A stretch of 64,000 nt of DNA from Chrysoperla carnea (lineage: Eukaryota; Arthropoda; Insecta; Neuroptera; Chrysopidae). The notes beneath the pieces were generated by a model. That model was given only the letters and a program-made list of their open reading frames with translations. It was not told the origin of the DNA and did not search any database. The first letter of the stretch is position 1; every line of letters starts with the position of its first letter. The translations under genes and the position numbers were made by a program. The stretch is taken from the NCBI RefSeq assembly GCF_905475395.1, contig NC_058337.1, forward strand, positions 12,388,983 to 12,452,982, in the 5' to 3' direction. Shown here in pieces: positions 34,760 through 47,103 of this stretch.

Positions 34760-35764
34760 ATAAATTTATTTATAATAAGACGTGTTCAATTTGGCCTTTA
34801 AGGGTCATACTAATAACTTTCTGATTAACTAACTTATTGCATTCATTGATCAATTATTATAAAATTTATTTTATATAGCTTTGCTGATAATTAACATTTT
34901 ATAAGAGTCTATTTTAGTGTACAATTAAAGTAGTACGCAATAGTGACGTGTACTATTAATGTTAGATATACAACAAGATCCTATAAAGAAAACGCTATAA
35001 AATCGGTAGAGAAAATATTTTGGAAAAATTTTAAGGTCCTCTAAGCAATTAAAATCAATTAAGGACCGTTTCTCTAGTAGCACAGGCTATTTATGTAAAA
35101 TTAGGGTCGAGTATCTAATTTTTTTGAGAACAGTCTGATTATAATCAGATACTACTTATAAGTAGTAACACGGCTCATTTTGTTCGTAATTTAGTTTAGA
35201 ATAGTCATATTTTTAGAATTTGAAAACAGTAAAAAATAGAAAATATATCTATGTAGAGAGTTTTTGGTGTCGCTGAATTCAAATCCGATCTCAAAAAAAT
35301 GTAAAAATACAATAAGGTGCCTGGAGTGGCAGTGTTTTTAGCTATGTTTCAAGTGCGATTTTAGGGTTCCGTATCTGAAAGAACTAAAAAATAGGCGACG
35401 ATTCTCTCCAATTTTATGGAGAGTGAAAAATATTTCAAGTGCTAGTTTAGTGCTGTAAAAATGTTTGTGGATCCAGAAAGAAAAAAGTTCATTGTTCAGT
35501 AGCTTGCATTAATTGTTCAAATGGCATATATCGTATAAAATTTTTCACTTTTCAAGTTTCTTTTTTTTTCTGCTGTAATGGATTTTTCAATTTTCCGGCT
35601 GTAGATTTGAATTTAGGGACCTCGAAAACCCCGTTAAAGGCACACTTTTCCTCCCGCCGAAAGGCCGCCATATTGTATTGGTTTTTAAACTCTTCTAATT
35701 TAAAAAAAATAATGCAAGCACTGATATTCAACACTTTGTATAAAGGATATTTCAGCAATTAACT
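34760..35764. repeat. Gene-free stretch with low-copy repeat
   Basis: 35100-35340 shares landmarks with 29520-29840 in the FAM13 intron (tagggtcga, cacggctcattttgttcgt, gtcgctgaattc). The ORF at 35552-35758 has no recognised domain. No gene is called. Confidence 0.45.
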
Positions 35765-36169
35765 CAGTCAATAGGGTCTTCTACTATATTTGAAAAAGTA
35801 CTTCAAAATGTTGATTTTGCTAATAAAAAGCCACCAAAAATTTATTTCGGAAAAATACACACGCTTTCTTGCCAAAAACTTAAATTTAATTTTAACCTTT
35901 TTTAAACTGTCAAAAACGCGGACATCCAATTTGGTGACGTCATATTGGTATCATTATACGAAATAACACAGATAAGCACAGTAAGTTATATTTTCAAGCT
36001 TCTGTCTAACATGATTATTTTTTCCGATCAGAAAGCGTTAGTAAATGGTGAACGGGCGCATAGCATTTGCTACTTGACTAATCCGCCACTGGTTGCATTT
36101 ATAAATACAAAAATTCATAACAGCCACTTTAGGCGTAACGTAAGAGATATATGGATTGAAGTTATAAAA
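35765..36169. repeat. Dispersed repeat R13 copy
   Basis: Related in inverted orientation to 17690-17840 (ctactatatttgaaaaagtac, then aaaagccaccaaaaa). The right part (tttggtgacgtcatattgg) has a partial palindrome around tgacgtca. An R1 copy follows immediately. Confidence 0.5.
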
Positions 36170-36740
36170 AACAAGTGAAAACAAACAATTGACTGAGTTA
36201 ATTGTTTAAATACCATGCATAGTCAGTGTTGTTTTCTTTATCACATTACACATACAAACATGTGACACATACATAACTGATAATCAAGTATATAGTACAT
36301 ATTATAAAATTTCCGCCTAATTGGCGCCCTCACAGGTAAACAGTGATGTTTACGAAAAAATGTTTCAAACAAAAGTTGTTTAATTTTTGATAAGAAACAT
36401 TTTTTACATTTAAACTTTTGTTCTATCTCTAACGGTTTATAAGATGGGTCCTACGGACCCAAGACCCAATTGACCTATGATGCTCGTTTACGAACTTGAC
36501 CTCACTTTTTACGCCCTGAGTACGCTGTAAAAATTTCAGCTCGATATCTTTTTTCGTTTTTGAGTTATCGTGTCCACAGACGGACGGACGGACGGACGGA
36601 CAACCGGAAATGGACTAATTAGATGATTTAGTGAACACCTATGACAAAATTTTTTTCCTAGCATCATTATTTTTAAGCGTTACAAACTTGGGACTAAACT
36701 TAATATACTATGTATATTTCATATATGCATGGTATAAAAA
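36170..36740 (+). repeat. Dispersed repeat R1, full length
   Basis: Both ends are present (acaagtgaaaacaaacaatt and atgcatggtataaaa), with the gacggacggacggacgg run expanded to about five units. Its right end contains a hydrophobic frame (IFFLASLFLSVTNLGLN) also found in other copies. The frame recurs because the DNA recurs. Confidence 0.88.
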
Positions 36741-38189
36741 TTCCAAATTGCCACTTAAGTTACAAAGCTCCAACCAAAGCAATTTTGTCTCAAAGAAAGT
36801 TAAATTAAATCGACTTATTTCGAGTTGCATTCTCAGAGACACCTTGTATAAAATCAGCCAGTGTATAAATGATTGAAATGCCCAAAATCTGTCACTAACT
36901 ATTAATAAAAATATCAGTCAATAAATTTTAAGAATTGTTTTTAATATAAATTTAATTAAAATAATTACTTTTTAATTGAAACTATTTAATAACAAACATG
37001 TTGTAGAAATGAAATCGTAAATATTTTTCTATTAGTTTATAAATTAGTGCTGATTCATTTTTCTATCTAATTGCAGGCCCCATAAAAACAATATATGATG
37101 TCATATTATGTTATAGCCTTGAACTAGTGCAAAAGAAACGAAAAAGATTATATAATTAACATACTAAAATATTTTTGTGGTTGACTAGAAAGAAGTTATC
37201 AGCATGAGAATACTTTCAAAAAAAAAACAAGATACCAAAATGTTGTTATATAAATAAGACTAGATTCACACCGAAAATGTTTTGTCGTTCTGATATCAGG
37301 TTATTTAAGTGACAACTAGATAGACTGTCAGAGTGACAGAAAAAATTAAAAATTTTTAACAGTCTGCCGATGATAGGAGACATATTTTTAGCCATAAGCT
37401 ACAGAAAAATTTATTAAATAACATGCATAACGCATTAATGCATAGTTAAACATTAATATTTTTTGTTTGTAAACCAAACAGCTTTACAGGGCAAGACTAT
37501 TCAACACACTAAAAATGAATTGGCAGACGGTTTTCTCATGTACAAACTTTCAACATAATAATATTATTTTTTTAAAAAATTTACTGAACCAAAGAAAATT
37601 TTTTTTACAGAAATCCAGAAATGTCAATTTTGCTTAGAAAGCGAATATCTAGGTCCAAAACGCTCGTACGGGCATTTTTTATTGCTCTTTTTCCTGAAAA
37701 ATAAACAAATTCGGGTGGTATTAACAAATTTGTTGAAAAATAATTTTTAAAATTTTGATTCACTATTTTATGTAAAAAGTTATGGTATTTTGAACATTTC
37801 AAGGCTACACAATGACACGTTACTATTATTACCTAATTAAAATTGCAATTTTTCCAAATTTAACAAAATTGTACAAAAATATACTTAATTATTTATTAAG
37901 GAGTACATTGACGGTCAATACTATTACTTCATGGTTCCTTAAGGTAGTTGTCTTGCTATGGGTACAGCGTCAGAAAATTGTAAATTTTTGTATACATTTA
38001 TATTAAGGTATTCTGGTATTCTGGTCTAAAAGTATTCTGATTAAGATATTCTGGTCTAGAAATTTGAAGAAATTGATTTTTGTGTGTGCATATTTTTAAA
38101 GATTAGACCCTTAGAAATATTTAAATTTCATATTTTAAATATTTAAATTTTCGAAAATAATTTAAAGATATAAAGGACCCCGTACACAG
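36741..38189. other. Gene-free AT-rich stretch
   Basis: No gene, no recognised repeat boundary. The short ORFs at 37605-37802 and 37812-38006 show no recognisable motif. Confidence 0.45.
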
Positions 38190-38700
38190 TACATTGATTT
38201 TTGGTCTCGGTTAAAATATTTTGAAAACTATGGATTAAGGTAGTTTTGACCATGCTGATGAAGTTCTTATGGGCTCAAGCTTCAAAAACACTTCCCTTTG
38301 GAGTCCTTTATGTAGGCATAACTTTTGAAGTGCCGTAGCTCGGAAAGAAAGGATTTTTGAGGGTTGAGTCCATAAGAACTTTTGATAAGCATGATCCATA
38401 CTTTTCAAAAATTTTAACCAACCCAAAAGTTAATGTATTGTCTCCGGAGTCCTTTTCGACGTAAAAGACATTGCTCTTATGAAGAAATCTCAAAAAAAGA
38501 CATATTATAAAAGTAATGTAGACGAAATGTAAGAATTAAATTTTTCGATATCTGCCTTTGTTTTCGAAACATCGAAAGCTAAATAATTAAAGAAAATGTT
38601 CAATTTTCAATATTATGAAAATTACGCCAGATATCGAAAAATTTTATTCCTACTTTTTGTTTTATGTTGTAAAGTTGTAACATAATTCACTATCAAAATG
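38190..38700. repeat. Two small fold-backs side by side
   Basis: 38190-38460: ttttggtctcggttaaaat, then gaaaactatggat, faces atccatacttttcaaaa, then ttttaaccaaccc. 38520-38690: gtaagaattaaatttttcgat faces atcgaaaaattttattcctac; this is another copy of the AT fold-back family seen at 2565 and 61340. Confidence 0.6.
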
Positions 38701-38748
38701 GAAAATTACTTGATCATTATGCTCATACATCCTTAAGTCAAGTTTTAA

Positions 38749-39420
38749 TTGAAAACAAACAATTGACTGAGTTAATTGTTGAAATACCCTGTATGAAAGT
38801 GTTGAATATCAGGGCTTGCATTTTTTTTTTATAAATTAAAAGAGTTTAAAAAACCAACACAATTATGTCGGCCTTTCAACCGCCATTTATTTGGTTTTCA
38901 AAAAATGCGAAAATTTTCCAAAGTATTTTCTAGAATTTATTTTCATTTTTCGAGAATGTTTCATAAGACCACTAAAGCTACCTGCAAATTTTCACCTCTC
39001 TATCTTTTACAGTTTTAAGAAAATGGACACCAAAGTTTTGTCTTAATTTGCGCCCTCACGTATAAACAGTGACGTTTATGAAAAAATGATGCAAACAAAA
39101 GTTGTTTATTTTTTTATATGGAATATTTTATCTCTAATGGTTTACAAGACAGAATTGACCTATGTTGCTCATTTACGAACTTAGCCTCACTTTTTAGGTC
39201 CTGAGCACTCTATATTTTCAGCTTGATATCTCATTTCGTTTTTGAATTATCCTGTCCACAGACAGAGGGACAGACGGACGGACAACCAGAAATGGATTAA
39301 TTGGATGATTTTATGAACACCTATACCAAAAATTTGTTCGCAGCATCAATATTTTTAGGCGTTACAAACTTGGGACTAAACTTAATATACCTTGATATAT
39401 ATTACATATATACAGGGTAT
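38749..39420 (+). repeat. Dispersed repeat R1, long variant
   Basis: It has R1 ends but an extra ~240 bp after the first ~60 bp, starting near gtgttgaatatcagggcttg. The copy at 40714 shares this extra block (gtttaaaaaaccaacacaat here and gtttaaaaaaccaacacatt there), so it defines a subfamily. It ends tacagggtat instead of tgcatggtat. Confidence 0.8.
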
Positions 39421-39994
39421 ATATTACATAATAGGTTTAGTGTTATTTGAAGATTTAAAAAAAAAAAAAATTATTTACTGGAAATAATTAAAAAAATTCC
39501 ATACAAAATGATGCACCTTTGAAGTACAATTTCTAAATCACGTATTAAATAACCTTCACAATAAAAAAAACAAATTGAAGATTGCTTCATTACATAGCGA
39601 GCGGTGTGTGTGAAAATATTTTACATTTTGGATATTTGCCGATAATTTTTAATCCCACACAATATAAAAACACTATTTATAGATAATTAACACGTATTTA
39701 TTTGTATTTAACGTTATAAACATTGAATTCTATAAATAAATTTTATATTTTAAATAGTAACTAAGTCCAAATAATGTAAACAATATTTTATGCATGCAAA
39801 ATAAACAAAATATTACATTTGAAAATTAAAAGCGCCGCGTCGAGCCGATATAAAAGAATCAGTATCTCGAAGATATACAACACTAAGTCCGATTTAAAAA
39901 AAATCGTTTTCTGATGTTTCTATAACTGCTAATGTTCCTATTACCATTGGTATTTATCACTATGCACCTGCACGATTATCGCGGAGGTATAAAT
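39421..39994. other. Gene-free AT-rich stretch
   Basis: No features beyond high AT content. Confidence 0.45.
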
Positions 39995-40684
39995 AACAAG
40001 TGAAAACAAACAATTGACTGAGTAAATTGTTAAAATACCATGTATAGACATTGTTGATTACTCTGTCACATTATGCAATGCATACATATACTCAATGTCA
40101 CAAAAAATGCTCGTTTTAAAACATTCTAAGTGTTACTATTATAACATAACATATGATGCGTACGCTTAGAATGTTTAACTGTGGCACTTTTTCTGACAGT
40201 GAGTGTACATGTCACACACATATAACTGATATACCTATATAATACCTATTATACAATTTGCGTATAATATGCGCTCTCACGGGTAAACAGTGATGTTTAC
40301 GAAAAAATGTTTCAAACAAAAGTTGTTTAATTTGTTATACGGAACATTTTTTACATTTAAACTTTTCTTTTATCTCTAACAGTTTACAAGATGGGTCCTA
40401 CGGACCCAAAACCCAATTGACCTATGTTGCCCATTTACGAACTCGACCTCACTTTTTATGTCCTGATCACGCTGTAAAAATTTCAGCTTTTGATATCATT
40501 TTCCGTTTTTGAGTTATCGTGTTGCCAGACAGATAGACGGACAGACAACCGGAAATGGACTAATTAGGTGATTTTATGAACACCTATACCATAATATTTT
40601 TCGTAGCATCAATATTTTTAAGCGTAACAAACTTGGGACTAAACTTAGTATACCTTGCATATTACATATATGCATTGTATAAAA
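39995..40684 (+). repeat. Dispersed repeat R1 with a nested insertion
   Basis: A full R1 copy with both ends, interrupted at about 40084-40212 by a hairpin element. The flanking R1 sequence resumes at acatgtcacacacata, so the insertion is younger than this R1 copy. Confidence 0.85.
40084..40212. mobile_element. ~130 bp hairpin MITE inside R1
   Basis: The arms are imperfect inverted repeats of about 45 bp: actcaatgtcacaaaaaatgc, then acattctaag on the left; cttagaatgt, then gcactttttctgacagtgag on the right. The loop holds ataacataacatatgat. No coding capacity. Likely a small MITE. Confidence 0.7.
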
Positions 40685-40713
40685 ATGATATCGTATGACT
40701 AGTTATTAAATGT

Positions 40714-41246
40714 GAACAAGTGATAACAAACAATTGAATGAGGTAATTGTTGGAATATCCTATATAGGAAGTGTTGAATGGCAATGCTTGCATTATTTTT
40801 AATAAATCAGAAAAGTTTAAAAAACCAACACATTTGTTTTGGTTGTTGAAAATTTTCGAAAGTTTTTTCTATAATTTTTTCCATTTTTCGAGAATCTTTG
40901 ACCACGAACTGACACATCTTCCACATGACTACGAGCTGAGCCTACTTGCACAGTCAGCTGCCTATCTTTTATTCAGCTGCCTATGTTTTATAGTTTTGGA
41001 GAAAATGGACACCGAAGTTTTGTCCTGATTTGCATCCTCACGGATAAACACGAAAAAATGTTTCAAATAAAAGTTGTTTATTTTTTTATAAGTGAAACAT
41101 TTAAACTTTTGTTCTATCTCTAACGGTTTACAAAATGGACTCTACGAACTCCAAGCCCAATTGATCCAAACTCACTTTTTAAATTCTGAACCGGACAACT
41201 GGAATGGACTAATTAGGTGATTTTATTAACACATATACAAAATTGC
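40714..41246 (+). repeat. Dispersed repeat R1, long variant, 3' deleted
   Basis: It starts aacaagtgataacaaacaat, carries the extra block shared with the copy at 38749, and loses most of the gacgg and right-end region. It ends near the aattaggtgattttatt block. Confidence 0.75.
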
Positions 41247-41381
41247 TTAAATGGTGAATACTGCCTTATTAATAATTTTCTCTCAAAAAGTTTATAAATA
41301 ATTTTCTGTAAAATTGTCATAAGCTTCAGTACAATAGGTCTTCAATTTTTGTACTTGTTCTAAATCTGCAACGTACTTTCT

Positions 41382-41960
41382 ATACCATGTATATATGAAA
41401 TATATCATAGTATATTAAGTTTAGCCCTAAGTTGGTCACTCTTAAAAACATTGATGCTACGAACAAAATTTTGATATAGATGTTCATAAAATCACCTAAT
41501 TAGTCCATTTTCGGTTGTCTGTCTGTGTACACGATAATTAAATAACTAATAAAGATATCAAGCTAAAAATTTTAAAGCGTGCTCAAGGCATAAAAAGTCA
41601 GGTCGAGTTCGTAAAAGAGCAACATAGGTCAATTGAGTCTTGGGTAGGACCCATCTTGTAAACCGTTAGAGATAGAACCAAAGTTTAATTGTAAAAAATG
41701 TTCCTTATAAAAAAATAGACAACTTTTGATTGAAAAATTTTTTTGTAAACTTAACTGTTTACCCACGAGGGCGCAAATTAGGTGCAAATTTTATAGTATA
41801 TACTATATGGGAATATCAGTTATGAATGTGTGGCTATCTAAAAGTGGATGATATCTTTCTTTATTCACATAACGTCACAAAATAAACGATTGAGTAATCA
41901 ACACTGTCTGTACATGGTATTTCAACAATTAACTTAATCAATTGTTTGTTTTCACTTGTT
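41382..41960 (-). repeat. Dispersed repeat R1, near full length
   Basis: It runs from tataccatgtatatatgaaat to gtttgttttcacttgttg. It has a variant inner segment (ctatctaaaagtggatgatat) also present in the copy at 50950. Confidence 0.85.
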
Positions 41961-42594
41961 GTAGCTACATTTACATCTATTATCTTAGAAAATTTAAATA
42001 TACATACAAATTTAAAAAAAAAAAATGCATTAAAAACTTTTTTTATTTAGGTACACAGATAAAAAATTAATACTCAAAAAAGTATATTTAGTTTTACACT
42101 CCATATAGTTTTATTTTTATACGTACAATAAGTATGGATGGCATTTGAACAGTTTCTTAGAAATCGTAATTGATAATTTTCTTCTATAATATTTATATTG
42201 GATGATAAAAGTTATATCATGATTCTATATTAATAGAATCATTTTAATAAAACTCAATTTACAATATTTTATCCATTATTTTTAAATTATTTTGTTAGTA
42301 TGATGATATTTATTAATTTAAATCTGTCTATGCGCCTTTCATTTGGTAATGTACACTGTACAGGATGTCCGGAAAACATGAAAAGTATCAAAGTTGTATT
42401 TCAGGTAGTATGGGTCGCCTATCTTTTTTTCAAAATTTTAAATAGCGTACAAAATTTAATACACACATTACACCATAATTTATCATAATAATTAAATCGA
42501 TTTTATAACAATTAATAATACATAAAAATCGATTACAAAAACAAATCAATAGTATTTTGATCATTCATTTGGTTAGTTATTGTAGTTATAATTC
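41961..42594. other. Gene-free AT-rich stretch
   Basis: Nothing recognised. ggtagtatgggt (about 42404) is inverted at 43321-43333, possibly part of the TIR element to the right. Confidence 0.45.
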
Positions 42595-44236
42595 CTATTC
42601 GCTCCGTGCGTGAGTTTCGTTTCCATGGTAACGATACACTACTTCATTAACATGTAAAGAATTGCAAATTAGTCATAACAGCCCCCTTTAACTCCAAAAT
42701 TTTTCACTTAAAGCGCTGGCATCGATTTTATTGCCCCTTCCATGACTACGCACACAACGAATAATTTCGATATATTATACTCTAGAAATCTTCTGTATCA
42801 TAATGAAAATAATCGATTTGGCAACGTTACAACGATTTAAAGCGTCAAGTTATGTGTCTTTAAAATTTTCGGAGGCGATTGTCTATTTTATAAAAACAAT
42901 TTTTTGTGACATATTAATTAAACTTGTCAACCGATGTCAACGACATCTGTTAATGATTTTTAAAGTTATCATACTCATAATGAAATTATAATGTAAATTA
43001 TGATTAATCGTTAATATTTTTTGATAATGATCGATAACATGTATTTTTTTTTCATATATGTAAATTCTTTTAACTTTAAGCTTTTTTTTTTTTGGTGCGT
43101 TAATATGTGAACACATTTTTTTGGAAATATGAGAATTTTGGTCTTGTATAAAGAATAACGCACGGGATCCCATTGAGTCAATATAAAAACTACGATTTTT
43201 AATTTTCAATATTTCATTAAAAAAGTCGATAAAGCATCCTCAAACTTGAATAAAACATTATTTAGATACTTATCTTTAATATAATAAAAGGCTAACTGTT
43301 CTTAGTTTATTTTTATATTTTACCCATACTACCTTAAAACGTGGAATACCCTATATATTATTTAATTTGCAGGCTCTACGGTCAAAATAAAAGTGAGTTT
43401 CATTAAGGTTTCCTTCACTTAAAATAGGTTTATTAGGCAAACATGTCAGTTTTTACAGATGCTCTCCTAATACTCTAGACATGTAATTACTATTTTTAAT
43501 ACATGTTCTCCAAATATTAATTTAAGAACTTTTGAATTTTTTTATCACTTTTCTACGAAATTTATTGTTTGTAGCTACGGGTACAGGGTAAGCACGGAAG
43601 CGGAATTCCGCACGGTTCGAAGTAGTAAGCATTAATTTGTTTATTTTTATACTAAATATTGCACGTAAATAGCTTCGTAAAAATGACCTTACAGAAAAAA
43701 ATGTTAAGCTGATTAATTGTAGTAAATTTTACATTTTACAATTTTACGTCTTATAAAAATTCCAATTTAACTAATATTAATCGAGAAATTGTCAAAAATT
43801 GCAGACAATAATTTACGAAGCCGTATCTTAAACTATTCGTTGTGTGTGAAGTCATGGTAAGGACAATAAAATCGATGCCAGCGCTTTCAGTGAAAAATTT
43901 TGGCGATAAAGGAGGCTGTCATGCCTAATTTGAAATTCTTTACATGTTAATGTTATAGAAAATGTCAAATTAAAATTATTGAAAAACACTTATTAATTAA
44001 ACTTAATGCATTAAAAATTGTGAAAATAAGAAATCAAATTACACAAATATTATTTTTCAAATGTAAATTATCATAATTATTTATTTAAATTTGTGAGACA
44101 ATAATATTAAATTTTCAATGTAAGTCATAAATGCAATCCATACAATTATATATGCATCCATACAAATCTATAATTAAAGTAGTGTATCGTTACCATGGAA
44201 ACGCCTCCAATAAAACTCATGCACGGTGCTAATAAA
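42595..44236. mobile_element. Long-TIR element, 1.6 kb, right arm interrupted
   Basis: The left arm at 42595-42775 (gctccgtgcgtgagttt, tttccatggtaacgatacac, then aaagcgctggcatcgatttt) returns inverted on the right, but in two pieces: 43837-43955 and 44180-44236. The 43956-44179 segment splits the right arm and is an insertion with no left-arm equivalent. The interior has no transposase. Ends gcTCCGTGC / GCACGGtgc do not place it in a superfamily. Confidence 0.75.
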
Positions 44237-44278
44237 CTAAAAATCAAATTCCTAATTGCAAATTTTCTGGATTGTATA

Positions 44279-45405
44279 CAGGGTGGGTTATTTTAGTCTA
44301 TAATGGCTAATAGTTCGTTTTGTAGTTAACCAATCAAAAAATAATTTAAACAACAAGTGAAAACAAACAATTGACGGAGTTAATTGTTGAAATACCATGC
44401 ATAGTCAGTTTTGATTTTTTTATCACATAACACATACATACATGTGACACATACATAACTGATCCGCCTAATTGGGGCCCTCCCGGGTAATGTTAAATGT
44501 TTCAAACAAAAGTTGTTTATTTTGTTATAAGGAACATTTTTTACATTTAAACTTTTGTTCTATCTCTAACGGTTTACAAGATGGGTCCTACGGACCCAAG
44601 ACCCAATTGACCTATGATGCTCATTTACGAACTCGACCTCACTTTTTACGTCCTGAATTCGCTGAAAAAAATTTCAACTCGATATCTTTTTTCGTTTTTT
44701 CGTTATCGTGTCCACAGACGGACGGACAACCGGAAATGGACTAATTAGGTGATTCTATGAACACCTATACCAAAATTTTGTGCGTAGCATCAATATTGTT
44801 AAGCGTTACAAACTTGGGACTAAACTTAGTATACCTTGCATATTACATATATGCATGGTATAAAAATTGTGGAGTTTGATAGGGGACATTATGTCCTGAC
44901 GTTAGATTATACCTAGTTCTCCGGGATGCTTTAATAATCAATTTAGATCCAAAAAAGTAAGAGACAGAATAACACTTTAAATTAGAAAGTTGACCTAATA
45001 AAAAAACTAAAAATTTTTGTTTAAAACTTTTTTTGAAAGTCAGCTTTCGTAGGGAATGTGACTTAAAAATATGTCATTATTGCATTTAATCGTAAGAAAA
45101 TACGCTTAAAGTTTATCAACGGACACCGGCGAATGTGGTGAAATTTTAAGTGGTATTGACTATGAGAGCTGACGTTTTCCGAAATAAAAGTTTCTTTATG
45201 AGGATAAACTTTATAATTTAAAGTTTTATTCTATATTTTCTATTTAGAATCTAAATTGGCTATAAAAGAAATCCGAAAAACTAGGTCCAATGATGTCAGA
45301 ACATGATGTCCCCCATCAAACTCTGCAACTTAAAATTTTTTTTTTTGATTGGTTAACTACAAAACGAGCTATTAGCTATTATACATTAAAATGAGACCCA
45401 CCCTG
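44279..45405. mobile_element. Mariner-like element R2, with R1 inserted
   Basis: The ends cagggtgggttattttagtc and gagacccaccctg are inverted over about 55 bp and flanked by TA (both sides read TATA...). The R1 copy at 44352-44866 sits inside near the left end. The rest matches the copies at 23277 and 53086. There is no transposase. The fold-back interior is typical of a MITE grown from inverted halves. Confidence 0.8.
44352..44866 (+). repeat. Dispersed repeat R1 inside R2
   Basis: It has both R1 ends (acaagtgaaaacaaacaatt and atgcatggtataaaa), with a deletion near cccgggtaatg that removes most of the taaacagtgatgtttac block. Confidence 0.85.
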
Positions 45406-46740
45406 TATATGCAACATTATTCTCGAAGATTCTACTAATGCAAAAAGTGCATACCGTCAAATTCTAGAATAATGTCTATAGGGAAGCAGTTACAATACAT
45501 ATACGTAGAATACTTTTCTTTACAAGCATAGAAAAAGAAATTTTTATAATTTTATGTTGAAAAGCTGGCACGTTAAATTCTTGTGTCTAAAACACGCTTC
45601 TAAATTGAAAGAAATATTTGATTTAATATACCCCAAATTCTAAAAATTTATTTTTCGATCCATATAAAATATGTCCTTGTTTCTTTTAGAATAGGAAACA
45701 CTTTATTTTCCAGGATACGGAAGAAAGAACAGTACTCATTATTCTACCGTCTATAAAACTATGCTTAACACAATAAAAACTTTTAAAAACCATATCAATA
45801 AATAAATATTTAATATAATTTAAGTCAAATCATGCTTAGAATGAAAATATAGATATTTTATGAACAGTCATTGGTGATTGGAATTATTTTTAATCAGATT
45901 GAACATCAAAGTTTACTTGAAAAGGAAATAGACTTTGGCGGTGGTATATATTTAGAAAATCGATAATTTTATATATATACAAAATATGTAAACAACGGAA
46001 AAATAAATAAACAAAAAATTATATTTAAATTATAATAATATAATCGGAAATTTAAAAACATTTAAACCACGATATAAAATAAATATTTAATATAAAAGTA
46101 ATAAATATTATATATTAAAATTTACGATTACTTACATATGTTGTAATAATCTTTTATTTTGTATGGAAAAAAACTACAAACTTTCTACAAATTATAAACA
46201 TATAATATTCTACATACTAAACATAATAAAATTTATAAATGTTGACTTACCCCTTTCAGAAATGGAAAACTAAAATCGAAAAAAAGAAAACAAAAAAAAA
46301 TGGTCTATTCTTTATATGAAAAGAAAAAGCCGGATTCAATTTAGCACGAATGAATTATATTTAAAAAAAAAATTATTTTTTAATTTTTGTAACTTGCTAA
46401 CACAATATAAAATTTATCAATTTGTAACTTCATATTTTTAAACACAAATGCCGGTTATTTTAATATTTTGTTATATATTTTTTTAATGAATTATTTATAC
46501 CATATATATAAAAATAATAATAAAATGTTTTTTTAATGTCACTGTATTTTCTGTTGTTCTTGTTGACAGGGCAACTTCTCAAATGTGGGGAACTGTGTGT
46601 GTGTGTTTGTGTATATATATTAGTCGTAACACTCCGGGCTTCGTATGGTATGTACCGAACGATTGAACGAACCATTTATATTTATGGGATAGTATTATCT
46701 ACTTTGTGTAATATTCTTTTTTATTTACAATACTAAGCAA
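45406..46740. other. Gene-free AT-rich stretch with candidate splice signals
   Basis: No gene. A minus-strand donor (ctgaaagggg|taagtcaac, 46243-46260) and a tgtgtgtgtgtttgtg microsatellite (46592) are the only signals. The ORFs at 46460-46675 and 46536-46736 overlap the microsatellite region and show no family. Confidence 0.4.
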
Positions 46741-46757
46741 TATTAATTGTATCATTT

Positions 46758-46835
46758 CCCGTATTTGTAACCAATTCCGTACGCGGTATGCCTAAGGTTG
46801 TGGATTCGATTCCCGCCGTCACACCAAAAAATTAT
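46758..46835 (+). repeat. tRNA-like unit (SINE-type), first of a pair
   Basis: gtggattcgattcccgcc is a B-box/T-arm match, followed by gtcacacc and an AT-rich tail. The 5' half (cgtacgcggtatgcctaag) does not fold into a proper D arm or anticodon arm. It is best read as a tRNA-derived SINE head or tRNA pseudogene. Confidence 0.45.
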
Positions 46836-46929
46836 TTTAATTAATGATTGTGATGGATTGGTGTAGTGCATGGCATATGCATAATAGAGATGTACTCAGA
46901 AATTTTTAGCGGAAACGTATTAACCCACA

Positions 46930-47004
46930 GAGGCTAAGTAGCCAAGCGGTCTAAAGCGATAAACTTTAACCGTTCGTCGCTGGTTCGAATCCAGGCAGCG
47001 ACAA
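46930..47004 (+). repeat. tRNA-like unit (SINE-type), second of a pair
   Basis: It has an A-box-like agtagccaagcggtctaaag and a perfect B box ggttcgaatcc with a 4 bp T stem (ctgg/ccag). The layout (TAGCCAAGCGGTCTAAAGCG) is like a Leu/Ser-type tRNA. The acceptor ends do not pair (ggctaag against gcagcgac), so it is not a working tRNA. Its tail (attataattaatgagg) resembles that of the unit at 46758. Confidence 0.5.
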
Positions 47005-47103
47005 TGTGAAGAATTATAATTAATGAGGCGGTAGAATTGATATATATATATATACATATTTAAGATTAAAAAATAATGTACTTTCCCTTTCCTCAGCAAA
47101 AAT

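Noticed and set aside
44472..44744. ORF of 90 codons within R1
   Set aside because: Runs through the R1 consensus, and other R1 copies break it; no domain.
46930..47004. Functional tRNA gene
   Set aside because: A and B boxes are good but the acceptor stem does not pair and the anticodon arm is poor.
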